The notes beneath the pieces were generated by a model. That model did not search any database. It was given only the letters and a program-made list of their open reading frames with translations, and had not been told where the DNA came from. The translations under genes and the position numbers were made by a program. Of a stretch of DNA of 64,000 nucleotides, positions 16,507-25,000 are shown in pieces. Numbering within the stretch: position 1 is the first letter of the stretch; each line of letters opens with the position of its first letter. Source of the stretch: Acetobacter orleanensis. Its GTDB lineage: Bacteria > Pseudomonadota > Alphaproteobacteria > Acetobacterales > Acetobacteraceae. Where the stretch lies: positions 1-64,000 of the forward strand of contig NZ_LHZV01000057.1 in assembly GCF_001581005.1 (NCBI RefSeq). Reading direction: 5' to 3'.

Positions 16507-18042
16507 TCAGTCGGCCCTTTGCATCAAAACATACACCACAAGGGATGACAGCAGCGCCAAACCCGCCGCAGTCAAAAGGGCCGCAGAAAAACCATGAGAA
16601 AACGCCTGCCGTGCATAGTCAACGGCTATGGCACGTGATGGACCTTCCAGCCCTGCAACGGCACTGGGAAGATCACCTGCTACAATTGCATCAGCAAATG
16701 TCGAAGAATGCTGACACGCGGGACCACATGCAGACACATTGACCCATGCCCTCACTTTCGTAGCCAATATCCCACTGAGCATGGCGAAGCCGAGCAAAAT
16801 TCCAGAAAACCGTGATGTTGTACTGATCCCTGAGGCCATTCCAGATCGTTCTCGTGGCACCACGCTCATAATCGCTTTCTGCGTCTCTCCGTTCAGCAGA
16901 CCACCGCCGCTGCCAAGCACAACCATTCCCACCAGAATCACTGGCCACGTTAATATCGCGGCTCCCCATGCGGTTATCCCGTTACCAATGGCGACAAGCG
17001 CTAATCCGGATGTCAGAATACCGGCTGAAGACATACGACGCTCAAGGAGACGCCCGATATGCGGGAAGACCAGCATCGCCACGGCAAATGGACACATGGA
17101 AAAGCCCGCCTGCAAAGCGGAACGACCCAGTCCATTTTGAAGGAACAGGGGAAGCATTGACGCCATGACCTGAGCGGAGGCCGCATAAGCAAACATTGCC
17201 CAGACCGCACCAAGAAAACGAGGATTGGTGAACAGGCTCAGATCCAGCATCGGGCGTGACTGAGCCCGCTCGCCAACGATAAAAACAACGAGCGCTACAC
17301 CACCACCAATAAATCCGGCCAACGCCTTTGGAGATCCCCACCCCACAGCCTGACCATTGATCATGCCCCATGTCAGGCCGAACATGAAGACTGCAAAAAC
17401 TATGATCCCGAAAGGATCAAGCCTGCTGGCGGCATTGTCGTTTGATTCAGTCACCAGACCCACTACTGCACCGGCAAGGAATGTGCAGATTGGAACATTG
17501 ATGTAAAAAGCCCAGCGCCAACCAAGAGTGTACGCAATCAATCCGCCAAGAATTGGGGCGATAACCATGGTTAGACCCATGATACTTCCCCATATGGCCC
17601 AAGCACGGTTCCGTGCTTCAGGATCATGAAAGCTGTGACCAATAATGGCGAGTGCCGGAGCCAGAAGGAAGGCAGCGCTTATGCCCTGCAAGGCGCGCGC
17701 CATATACAACCCGGAGGCAGACGGCGCGAGCCCGCAGAGGAGAGACGCAACGCTAAACATCGTGATACCGATTAGATAAACACGGCGGCGTCCGAAACGG
17801 TCAGCAATCGCACCGGCGGGCAGGAGCAGGGAGGCAAAGCACAGCACGTATGTGCTGATCACCCACTCGATATCCGAAAAGCTCGCATGAAATTCGCGGG
17901 CAATCGTGGGGAGGACGATTGCAACCACATTTGTATCCAGAACCGTAAGCGCACAGCCTGTTGAAGCTGTCAGCAGCACCGGGATGAGGCTTACAGTTTT
18001 CTCTGACTTATTCAACACGCCCGATGTAGATGGTCTCGTCAT
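16507..18042 (-). CDS. MFS multidrug exporter, DHA2 (EmrB/QacA, 14-TM) family
   Basis: The 511-residue membrane protein has about 14 hydrophobic segments. Family motifs are present: LDTNVVAIVLPTIAREF in TM1, motif A GAIADRFGRRRVYLIG between TM2 and TM3, and the TM5 antiporter region GPILGG-like as APILGGLIAYTLGWRWAFYI. It should export small hydrophobic compounds using the proton gradient. No HlyD-type adaptor is adjacent, so it may act in the inner membrane alone. It is divergent from the LysR gene with an inverted repeat in between, pointing to control by that regulator. Confidence 0.92.
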   Translation of the reverse strand: MTRPSTSGVLNKSEKTVSLIPVLLTASTGCALTVLDTNVVAIVLPTIAREFHASFSDIEWVISTYVLCFASLLLPAGAIADRFGRRRVYLIGITMFSVASLLCGLAPSASGLYMARALQGISAAFLLAPALAIIGHSFHDPEARNRAWAIWGSIMGLTMVIAPILGGLIAYTLGWRWAFYINVPICTFLAGAVVGLVTESNDNAASRLDPFGIIVFAVFMFGLTWGMINGQAVGWGSPKALAGFIGGGVALVVFIVGERAQSRPMLDLSLFTNPRFLGAVWAMFAYAASAQVMASMLPLFLQNGLGRSALQAGFSMCPFAVAMLVFPHIGRLLERRMSSAGILTSGLALVAIGNGITAWGAAILTWPVILVGMVVLGSGGGLLNGETQKAIMSVVPRERSGMASGISTTSRFSGILLGFAMLSGILATKVRAWVNVSACGPACQHSSTFADAIVAGDLPSAVAGLEGPSRAIAVDYARQAFSHGFSAALLTAAGLALLSSLVVYVLMQRAD

Positions 18043-18123
18043 AAGAAGGGGCCTTGAAAGGATTAAAAACTGTCCTGACGTTACTGACGGCCATAATTTC
18101 TGTCATTCGTCGCTCTTTTCTCT

Positions 18124-18146
18124 ATTATTAGGCATGAGCTAATAAT
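18124..18146. promoter_or_regulatory. LysR-type operator
   Basis: ATTATTAG-N7-CTAATAAT is a perfect 8-bp inverted repeat (18124-18131 and 18139-18146) containing the T-N11-A core of LysR boxes. It lies 13 bases before the LysR start and 82 bases from the divergent exporter gene. Confidence 0.65.
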
Positions 18147-18159
18147 CATCGGCATTCTC

Positions 18160-19044
18160 ATGGAACTCAGACATCTTCGGTATTTTGTAATTCTGGCAGA
18201 AGAGCTCCACTTCGCACGTGCGGCGGAACGGCTGGCTATTTCGCCCCCTACCCTCACAGTACAAATACAGGAAATTGAGCGAACCTTATCGGCCCAGTTG
18301 CTGAAGCGGACAAAGCGTTCTGTCGCCCTTACGTCCGCAGGCGAGGTCTTTCTGGTCGAAGCACGCCGGGTGCTCCAGCAGTTTGCCACGGCGGAAAATG
18401 TCGGACGTCGCGCTGGGCGCGGTGAACTGGGACGGGTAGAAATCGGCTATGTCGGTTCAGCGGCGTACACGGGATTACTACAAGCCCAGATGAGCCAGTT
18501 TTCTGGCGACTATCCGGATGTCCATGTTAATGCACGCGAGTTTGAGATGGAAAAACTCCCGAAGCTGATCGCAGATGGAGAGGTGGATATCGGCTTTGTC
18601 CGGTTGCCCATGACCCTGCCTGCGTCCCTTGAGCACCATGTTCTGATCCGGGATCACTTTTGTCTCGCACGTCCCGCCGCACAAACGGATAGCCCGGAAG
18701 AGGCTGTTGCACCCGCGGACCTCGCCGCTGCGGCTTTTGTATTGCCAGAACAGGCATTTGGGACTTTTCAGGTTGCCAGTCTCGGTGGATTTACACCACG
18801 GATTGTCTCCAGACCGGGAAGCCTTCTCGCCGTATTGACGCAGGTCTCCATAGGGCGGGGCGTCGCCGTTATTCCCAGCACATTACGGGCTGTTGTCACA
18901 CTGCCTGCCGTTGCTTTCCATACTCTTTCCGGCGAGCCCATCATTTCAGAAATAGCGGCTCTCTTTCGCTCGGATGAAAATGCTCCGACAGCTCGCAATT
19001 TTATTACGCAGCTGCGGAAACTGGAAACCCGGTCGGTCTCCTGA
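18160..19044 (+). CDS. LysR-family transcriptional regulator
   Basis: The product has a standard length (294) with the N-terminal HTH MELRHLRYFVILAEELHFAR followed by AAERLAISPPTLTVQIQEIE, and a C-terminal type II periplasmic-binding fold for the co-inducer. The start lies directly after a strong LysR-type inverted repeat. It is divergent from the multidrug exporter gene, which is its most likely target. The inducing compound is unknown. Confidence 0.93.
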   Translation: MELRHLRYFVILAEELHFARAAERLAISPPTLTVQIQEIERTLSAQLLKRTKRSVALTSAGEVFLVEARRVLQQFATAENVGRRAGRGELGRVEIGYVGSAAYTGLLQAQMSQFSGDYPDVHVNAREFEMEKLPKLIADGEVDIGFVRLPMTLPASLEHHVLIRDHFCLARPAAQTDSPEEAVAPADLAAAAFVLPEQAFGTFQVASLGGFTPRIVSRPGSLLAVLTQVSIGRGVAVIPSTLRAVVTLPAVAFHTLSGEPIISEIAALFRSDENAPTARNFITQLRKLETRSVS

Positions 19045-19080
19045 GCAAAACAGCCATCACGACAGTAGGTCTATTGCATT

Positions 19081-19109
19081 GATTGTATGGACAATAATCA
19101 CATACAATC
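19081..19109. promoter_or_regulatory. Inverted repeat upstream of the MocR regulator (site 1)
   Basis: GATTGTATG (19081-19089) and CATACAATC (19101-19109) form a perfect 9-bp inverted repeat with an 11-base spacer, 27 bases before the regulator start. The TTGTATG/CATACAA core recurs before the nitrilase operon at 20753-20784. It is probably an autoregulatory operator. Confidence 0.7.
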
Positions 19110-19136
19110 TGCCAACATATATGGAGACCGCTTCGC

Positions 19137-20540
19137 ATGGCTGATTATCCCTATCTCGCACACTGGAAAGAAGACATCAGCCGGAGTCCGAACGCTATTT
19201 ATCTGACGCTTGCCGATGCTCTGGCCCTTTCCATTCGCAAAGGCGATTTACGGGATGGGGACAAACTGCCTCCCCAACGCGTGATTGCGGAGTACCTCGG
19301 CACCAACCTCACGACCGTCACCCGCGCGTTAACCGAAGCCCGGCGACGCGGCCTTATCGATGCCACCGTCGGACGAGGCACCTTTGTCCGTGTCGGTGCC
19401 GGGGAAAGCCACTGGCGCCATACTGGTCCTGCCGTGGTTGATCTGACCATGAACTTGCCCCCAATCCCGCAGGATCCGCCACTCCAACGCATGATCCAAA
19501 GCGATATTACCGCCATCCTCAAGCAGCAGGATCTGAACAGCCTGATGTCCTACCGCGTAACCGGTGGAACTCTTGAGGAACGCCAGTTTGGCGCAAAATG
19601 GATTGCCCCTGTTATTGGCCAGCGCCGCACGGATGAAATCCTGATAGCCCCCGGTGCCCAGAGTGCTCTGGCGGCAATCGTCAGCACACATACCCAGCCC
19701 GGTGACGTCATCGTCACCGACCGTATCGCCTATCCCGGCATAAGGACCATAGCCGCACAGTTTGGCCTTATCCTTGTGGGTGTAGACAGTGACATGGAAG
19801 GCATGATGCCGGAGGAACTTGACCGGGTGTGCGCCGAACATCACCCCCGGCTGCTTTACTGCATCCCGACCATTCATAATCCCACCACGGCCACAATGTC
19901 CCTGCAACGCCGCAAGGATATTCTGAAAGTCGCCCAACGCCATCACCTGCATATTGCTGAAGACGACCCCTACAGCTTGCTCATGGATACTCCGCTGCCA
20001 GCTCTGGCGGCTCTTGATCATAGCCGTGTCAGCTATATTGCCACACTTGCCAAAACACTCAGCCCCGGTTTGCGTACAGCCTATGTCGCGCTCCCCAGCA
20101 CAGACATGACGCGACGGGTGACCGCAGCCATCCGCGCCATTGCATTGACCAATGCCGGCCTGCTCAGCGCGCTGACAGTCCGCTGGATGCAGACGGAACA
20201 GGCGCACGCCATACTCCACGCCATTCAAAAAGAGCTTCGGCTCCGGCAGTCAGTCGCCCGCAGGATTCTGGGCGAAGAGCACTGTATGAACCCGGACGGC
20301 CCCCATGTATGGCTCAAACTGCCGAACTGGTGGGGAAGTGCCGATTTTGTCGCCTATGCCCGCAGGCGCGGTCTGGCTCTTGTTCCCAGCACAGTGTTCA
20401 CCATCAGTGGCGAACCGCCACAGCGCGCGCGGATTGCGCTGGGGAGCGCACCAGACGCGGCCAGTCTGGAAAAATCCCTGCATGGCGTGCTGTCGGTTCT
20501 CCAGCATAAACGGTCTCCCGGGTTTACTGATATTGTGTGA
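19137..20540 (+). CDS. MocR-type regulator (GntR HTH fused to class I aminotransferase domain)
   Basis: Residues about 20-85 form a GntR winged helix (PPQRVIAEYLGTNLTTVTRA), and residues 100-460 a PLP-binding aminotransferase fold. PLP contacts are visible: Asn248 (IHNPT), Asp276/277 (AEDDPY) and the Schiff-base Lys306 (ATLAKTLSPG). MocR proteins use the PLP domain to sense an amino compound. It stands directly upstream of, and parallel to, the nitrilase operon. Near-identical inverted repeats lie before both, so it is very likely that operon's regulator. This differs from the regulators I know of for Nit1C clusters. Confidence 0.92.
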   Translation: MADYPYLAHWKEDISRSPNAIYLTLADALALSIRKGDLRDGDKLPPQRVIAEYLGTNLTTVTRALTEARRRGLIDATVGRGTFVRVGAGESHWRHTGPAVVDLTMNLPPIPQDPPLQRMIQSDITAILKQQDLNSLMSYRVTGGTLEERQFGAKWIAPVIGQRRTDEILIAPGAQSALAAIVSTHTQPGDVIVTDRIAYPGIRTIAAQFGLILVGVDSDMEGMMPEELDRVCAEHHPRLLYCIPTIHNPTTATMSLQRRKDILKVAQRHHLHIAEDDPYSLLMDTPLPALAALDHSRVSYIATLAKTLSPGLRTAYVALPSTDMTRRVTAAIRAIALTNAGLLSALTVRWMQTEQAHAILHAIQKELRLRQSVARRILGEEHCMNPDGPHVWLKLPNWWGSADFVAYARRRGLALVPSTVFTISGEPPQRARIALGSAPDAASLEKSLHGVLSVLQHKRSPGFTDIV

Positions 20541-20876
20541 CCTGCTTGTGCATCGGGCATCAGAGACTCCCGCCGGGGCCGTCTCCTGAAATTCTGGATT
20601 TGGAAACAAGGAATGACCGCACTCACAAACGCGTGAGAATAATACCCTTGTAAAACAAAGCTTTAATGAGGCTACAACCGATTGCATGGTTGCGTGGCAT
20701 GATTAATCTGGCTTTGTACCCATGAAATTAGCTTTTATCGCATTTTTTGTTGATTTTGTATGGAGACCATTATCCATACAAAATTTTGAAACGCCCGCCT
20801 CTCGTGTCACATCTCTCCCGGTAACGCGGTCACTCCCGACCTTCCGCCGGAGACCGCAGCACACGGGAGAGATATC
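20541..20876. other. Leader region of the nitrilase operon
   Basis: There is no gene here. The first 200 bases are unremarkable; the last 130 are AT-rich and contain the 32-bp palindrome described separately. The distance from that palindrome to the first operon gene is 92 bases, leaving room for a 5' untranslated leader with GGGAGA before the start. Confidence 0.55.
20753..20784. promoter_or_regulatory. 32-bp palindrome upstream of the nitrilase operon (site 2)
   Basis: ATTTTGTATGGA (20753-20764) and TCCATACAAAAT (20773-20784) are perfect 12-bp inverted repeats with an 8-base spacer. It shares the TTGTATG/CATACAA core with site 1 before the MocR gene; the core spacing is 12 bases here and 11 there. 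It probably overlaps the operon promoter. Confidence 0.72.
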
Positions 20877-21359
20877 ATGCCAACAATTGAACACGCTCCA
20901 CACAAAGATGGTGATTGCTTCGTCAATTATGAAAACAAGGTTTTCGAGGACGTTAAAGCCAACCCCGGCGAAAAAGCCCTCATCACCTTCCATACCGTTG
21001 CCAATGAAGGGTCCGTTGGGTTCGTAAACCTGCTTCAGGCAACACGCCTTATCCGCAAAGGGTTTGAAACATCTGTATTGCTGTATGGTCCGGGTGTCAC
21101 CCTTGGTGTGCAGCGCGGTTTTCCCCGCCTAGGTGATGAAGCCTTTCCGGGCCACATGAACTGCAACAAACAGATTGCAAAAATTCTTGAAGAGGGCGGA
21201 AAAGTTTATGCCTGCCGCTTCGCGCTTCAGGCTTTGTACGGATATGGCGAGCAAAACCTGATCCCCGGCATTACGCCCATTAATCCGCAGGACGTGCTCG
21301 ACATTATCCTGCTTGCCCGACGCGACAACGCCTTCATCCTCAATACATGGACTCTCTAA
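20877..21359 (+). CDS. MSMEG_0572/Sll0783-family nitrogen starvation protein (Nit1C cluster, NitB-like)
   Basis: This is the first gene of the Nit1C cluster. The 160-residue protein matches the Sll0783 family: [19 protein letters not shown] at the start, [19 protein letters not shown], then [15 protein letters not shown] and the C-terminal [15 protein letters not shown]. In Synechocystis the family member sll0783 is nitrogen-regulated and its loss affects polyhydroxybutyrate accumulation. The fold resembles DsrE-like proteins, but its biochemical role is not established. The next gene starts 23 bases downstream. Confidence 0.9.
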   Translation: MPTIEHAPHKDGDCFVNYENKVFEDVKANPGEKALITFHTVANEGSVGFVNLLQATRLIRKGFETSVLLYGPGVTLGVQRGFPRLGDEAFPGHMNCNKQIAKILEEGGKVYACRFALQALYGYGEQNLIPGITPINPQDVLDIILLARRDNAFILNTWTL

Positions 21360-21382
21360 GGCCCTAGGGAGGACCATCAGCC

Positions 21383-22366
21383 ATGTCCCGTATCGTTCGC
21401 GCCGCAGCCATCCAGATCAGCCCTGTCCTTGGTGACGATGGTCTGGGGACTGCCCGGAAAGTCTGTCAGACCATCCGTAATGCCGCTGAAAAAGGCGTTA
21501 ACCTGATGGTCTTTCCTGAAACCTTTGTGCCCTACTACCCCTATTTCTCATTCATTCAGCCGGCATTCCGCATGGGTGCCGAGCATCTGGAACTCTACGA
21601 ACGCGCCGTTATCATTCCCGGACCGGTTACAGACATGGTGGCCGAAGCGGCCCGTCAGACCGGCACAGTCGTCGTGCTAGGCGTGAATGAAAGGGATTTT
21701 GGCACCCTCTACAACACGCAGATCATCTTTGATGCAACAGGTGAAATCTTGCTCAAACGCCGTAAGATTACCCCCACCTATCATGAGCGCATGATTTGGG
21801 GACAAGGGGATGGCGCGGGCCTGAAGGTTGTTGACAGCGCCGCAGGACGCATCGGGGCGCTGGCTTGCTGGGAGCATTACAACCCCCTCGCCCGCTACGC
21901 GCTGATGACGCAGCATGAGGACATCCACTGCGCACAGTTTCCCGGCTCTCTGGTCGGCCAGATTTTTGCCGACCAGATGGAAGTGACACTTCGACACCAT
22001 GCTCTGGAATCCGGCTGTTTTGTCGTGAACGCCACCGGCTGGCTGACGGAAGAGCAGATCAAGGACATCTCCGGTGATCCGGCACTGGAAGGACCACTAC
22101 GGGGAGGCTGCTTCACGGCCATTGTCTCTCCTGAAGGCAAGCTGCTCGCACCGCCCCTGACTGAAGGGGAAGGCATGGTGATCGCGGATCTCGACTTCGC
22201 CCTGATCACCAAGCGCAAGCGCATGATGGATTCCGTCGGGCACTACGCACGCCCCGAACTGCTCAGCCTGCTTCAGGACCGACACCCCGCCCGGACCGTT
22301 CATTACGCCAGAGAGCCGGAACAGGAAGTCCCGCCGGCCCTCTCCCACAATGAGGTTGCGCCATGA
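21383..22366 (+). CDS. nitC: Nit6803/Nit1C-family nitrilase
   Basis: Nitrilases hydrolyse a nitrile to the carboxylate and ammonia. The catalytic triad is complete: Glu46 ([12 protein letters not shown]), Lys128 ([12 protein letters not shown]) and Cys162 ([10 protein letters not shown]). Length (327) and the WGQGDG and [14 protein letters not shown] motifs fit the Nit1C branch. In Pseudomonas fluorescens NCIMB 11764 the orthologous cluster is required for growth on cyanide as nitrogen source. The physiological nitrile in this organism is unknown. A good AGGGAGGA ribosome site precedes the ATG, and the stop overlaps the radical SAM start (ATGA). Confidence 0.95.
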   Translation: MSRIVRAAAIQISPVLGDDGLGTARKVCQTIRNAAEKGVNLMVFPETFVPYYPYFSFIQPAFRMGAEHLELYERAVIIPGPVTDMVAEAARQTGTVVVLGVNERDFGTLYNTQIIFDATGEILLKRRKITPTYHERMIWGQGDGAGLKVVDSAAGRIGALACWEHYNPLARYALMTQHEDIHCAQFPGSLVGQIFADQMEVTLRHHALESGCFVVNATGWLTEEQIKDISGDPALEGPLRGGCFTAIVSPEGKLLAPPLTEGEGMVIADLDFALITKRKRMMDSVGHYARPELLSLLQDRHPARTVHYAREPEQEVPPALSHNEVAP

Positions 22367-23472
22367 CCGTTCCGACACTCGGCTCGTTCTCCGGCCGCAA
22401 GCTCGTGACCGACCTGCAATCCTTCGGGTTGCAGATTGGCGAACAGACCGGAGGCATCGCCCGCAAAGGCGGGGCTGGTCCTTCAGATCACAAGACGATC
22501 ACCATCGCAGGGCAGACCGTTATGGTCCCGGTCTATACATCCGGCGCGCGCCGATCACCGTTTCAGGCAAGCCCACCTGACCAGAAAGGTGCCAGCACGC
22601 TGCTGCGAGACGGCCACCCCCTCGGCACGATCCATTTCCCGGCGGCGCCACGCTTCTACGGCCTGACAACAGCAGATGGTATTCCCTACTGGAAAATAGC
22701 CCTGCTGCACGGACGGGACACGCTGGCCACGACCGTATATCAAACCTGCATTCGTTATGCTGACCGACGCACCTCCTGCCAGTTCTGCGCCATCGGCCAG
22801 TCTCTGGAGGCGGATCGGACAATCGCCCACAAGACACCCGCGCAACTGGCTGAAGTTGCGAAAGCCGCTGTAGAACTGGACGGCGTGCGTGACATGGTCT
22901 TGACCACCGGCACCCCTAACATGGTGGACCGGGGTGCCGCCGTGCTGGCTGCCTCTGCCCGTGCCATCAGGGCGGCTGTTGACCTCCCGCTTCAGGTCCA
23001 GTGTGAACCACCGCGTGACCATGCATGGTTCCAGCGCCTGCGCGATGCTGGAGCGGACAGTCTGGGCATGCATCTTGAAGCCGCCACGCAGAGCGTGCGC
23101 GAAAAAATCATGCCCGGTAAAGCCACTGTCAGCGTCGATCGTTACATGGAGGCGTTTGCGTCCGCCGTGCCACTCTTCGGGCGCGGGCAGGTCAACACCT
23201 ACATTCTGGCCGGTCTGGGAGACAGTGCCGAGGACATTCTGCTTCTGGCCGAACGCCTTATTGCACTTGGGGTCTATCCCTTCGTGGTCCCATTTGTGCC
23301 CATCTCCGGCACACCGCTTGAAAATTATGCACCGCCTTCTGCTGATTTCATGAAATCGGTTCTGGCGCCTCTTGGACGAATGCTACGGGAGGCGAACATG
23401 AAATCCACAGACATCCGGGCAGGATGTGGCCGTTGCGGCGCCTGTTCCTCACTGTCGGCCTACGAACAATGA
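22363..23472 (+). CDS. MSMEG_0568-family radical SAM protein (NitD-like)
   Basis: This radical SAM enzyme belongs to the Nit1C cluster. Its iron-sulfur cysteines are Cys129, Cys139 and Cys142 ([14 protein letters not shown]), a CX9CX2C spacing rather than the classic CX3CX2C. A TIM-barrel core follows, with [21 protein letters not shown] and [16 protein letters not shown]. The C-terminus has extra cysteines ([10 protein letters not shown]) that could bind an auxiliary cluster. The reaction is not known. ATGA overlaps at both ends show tight coupling with the nitrilase and the GNAT. Confidence 0.93.
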   Translation: MTVPTLGSFSGRKLVTDLQSFGLQIGEQTGGIARKGGAGPSDHKTITIAGQTVMVPVYTSGARRSPFQASPPDQKGASTLLRDGHPLGTIHFPAAPRFYGLTTADGIPYWKIALLHGRDTLATTVYQTCIRYADRRTSCQFCAIGQSLEADRTIAHKTPAQLAEVAKAAVELDGVRDMVLTTGTPNMVDRGAAVLAASARAIRAAVDLPLQVQCEPPRDHAWFQRLRDAGADSLGMHLEAATQSVREKIMPGKATVSVDRYMEAFASAVPLFGRGQVNTYILAGLGDSAEDILLLAERLIALGVYPFVVPFVPISGTPLENYAPPSADFMKSVLAPLGRMLREANMKSTDIRAGCGRCGACSSLSAYEQ

Positions 23473-24032
23473 GCACGACACTTGAAGGCGTGGAAGACCG
23501 ACACTTCATCCCAACGGAATATGTCGTGCGCCTTGCCCGCACACCGTGGGAACGCGCCGGGTACCATGCGCTACGCCGTGAAATCTTTTGCACCGAGCAG
23601 AAGATTTTTGCAGATGATGATCGGGATGCTATCGACGCAACCGCTATTCCCATCATTGCCGCCTGCTGCATGGCGGGTATGCCGGACCGGATTGTGGGGG
23701 CAGTGCGCATCCATAACGCTGAACCCGGTCTCTGGCGCGGTTCCCGTCTGGCAGTCCATGCGGACCATCGCAAGTTGGGGCGGATCGGGGCAGAGCTTAT
23801 CCGCATGGCGGTCTGCACGGCGCACGGTCTTGGAGCGACCCGATTTCTGGCACAAGTGCAGGAACAGAACGTGCTGTTCTTCCGCCGCCTGCACTGGAAA
23901 AGCCTTGGGACCAGTTTCCTGCACGGGTTGCCGCACCACGACATGCAAGCTGATCTGTCACGCTATCCGGCCCACGGACAGGATCAGACATGGCTACTGC
24001 GCCCGCAACCACGCGCCCGACAGGTGGCATAA
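23469..24032 (+). CDS. MSMEG_0567/Sll0786-family N-acetyltransferase (NitE-like)
   Basis: This is a GNAT-fold protein of 187 residues. The acetyl-CoA region is GSRLAVHADHRKLGRIGAELIRMAV, followed by FLAQVQEQNVLFFRRLHW, which ends the fold. N-terminal ALRREIFCTEQKIFADDD resembles the hemolysin-type acyltransferase start. Its substrate is unknown; within the cluster it presumably modifies an amine intermediate. The ATG at 23469 overlaps the radical SAM stop and is preferred over 23424. The stop shares one base with the next start (TAATG). Confidence 0.9.
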   Translation: MSTTLEGVEDRHFIPTEYVVRLARTPWERAGYHALRREIFCTEQKIFADDDRDAIDATAIPIIAACCMAGMPDRIVGAVRIHNAEPGLWRGSRLAVHADHRKLGRIGAELIRMAVCTAHGLGATRFLAQVQEQNVLFFRRLHWKSLGTSFLHGLPHHDMQADLSRYPAHGQDQTWLLRPQPRARQVA

Positions 24033-25000
24033 TGGCACGTGATCTGGCGCACCTGCTCCGCACCCTCCGCAATAGCTGCGCTCTTGCATCCAAGCAGGAT
24101 ATTGCAAAAGTTTCTTCAATTCTAGGAGCTGATGCAAAAGCCATTCGGCTTGGCGATGACTGCGCCGCGATCCCGGATGGTGAGGGTTATCTCCTGCTGG
24201 CCAGCGAGGGGTTTCAGGACAGTTTTGTCCAGTCCATGCCGTGGTTTGCCGGCTACTGCGGCGTCATGGTCAATATCAGCGATATTGCGGCCATGGGCGG
24301 TCGTCCTGTTGCGGTGGTGAATGCGCTCTGGAGCGACACTTCCGACTCAGCCGCCGCCATCCTGCGCGGCTTACAGGACGGCGCACGCACCTATGGCGTG
24401 CCGGTTGTGGGTGGCCATACTAACCTGCGCAGTCCGCACACCGCATTATCTGCCGCCATTCTTGGCCGCGCCCGTCATCTACTGACCAGCTTCGACGCCC
24501 GACCAGATGAGGTTCTGATTGCCGCCATCGACCTGAGAGGCCGCTGGCATGACCCTCACCCCTTCTGGGATGCCAGTTCCGCACTCTGCGGCACACACGG
24601 CGCAGAACGCCTGCAAGGCGACATCGCACTGCTACCCGGCATTGCTGAAGATGGCCTGAGCCGCGCCGCCAAAGACATCAGCATGGCCGGACTGCTGGGC
24701 ACAGCCCTCATGCTTGCCGAATGTTCGGGCGTGGGGATGACCCTCACGCTTGACGCCATTCCGCGCCCCACGGACGCCCCCATGGAGCGCTGGCTATCTG
24801 CGTTCCCCAGCTATGGTTATCTGCTGACAGCCCGCCCCGAAGATGCGGCAACGATCATGACCCGGTTTCACAGCCGGGACATTGCCGCGGCTGTTATTGG
24901 CCAATGCAACAACTCACGCCGACTGGACATCACTTGGGCTGATGAGACAGAGACCTTCTGGGATCTTACACGGACACCGCTCATGGGATTTGCGCCATGA
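24032..25000 (+). CDS. Sll0787-family AIR synthase-like protein (NitF-like)
   Basis: This 322-residue member of the PurM/SelD/ThiL superfamily has the metal-ATP motif RLGDDCAAIPDGEGYLLLASEG near residue 40 and MVNISDIAAMGGRPVAVVNAL near residue 90. The C-terminal domain (GIAEDGLSRAAKDISMAGLLGT) matches the AIR synthase C half. Members phosphorylate or activate a carbonyl or carboxylate with ATP; in the Nit1C cluster the substrate is unknown. It is not the housekeeping PurM. The start at 24032 overlaps the preceding stop by one base, and the stop overlaps the glycosyltransferase start. Confidence 0.9.
   Translation: MARDLAHLLRTLRNSCALASKQDIAKVSSILGADAKAIRLGDDCAAIPDGEGYLLLASEGFQDSFVQSMPWFAGYCGVMVNISDIAAMGGRPVAVVNALWSDTSDSAAAILRGLQDGARTYGVPVVGGHTNLRSPHTALSAAILGRARHLLTSFDARPDEVLIAAIDLRGRWHDPHPFWDASSALCGTHGAERLQGDIALLPGIAEDGLSRAAKDISMAGLLGTALMLAECSGVGMTLTLDAIPRPTDAPMERWLSAFPSYGYLLTARPEDAATIMTRFHSRDIAAAVIGQCNNSRRLDITWADETETFWDLTRTPLMGFAP

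Noticed and set aside
19329-20228. Long minus-strand frame opposite the MocR gene (299 residues)
   Set aside because: Shadow of the well-supported MocR coding sequence; Cys/His-rich low-quality protein without domains.
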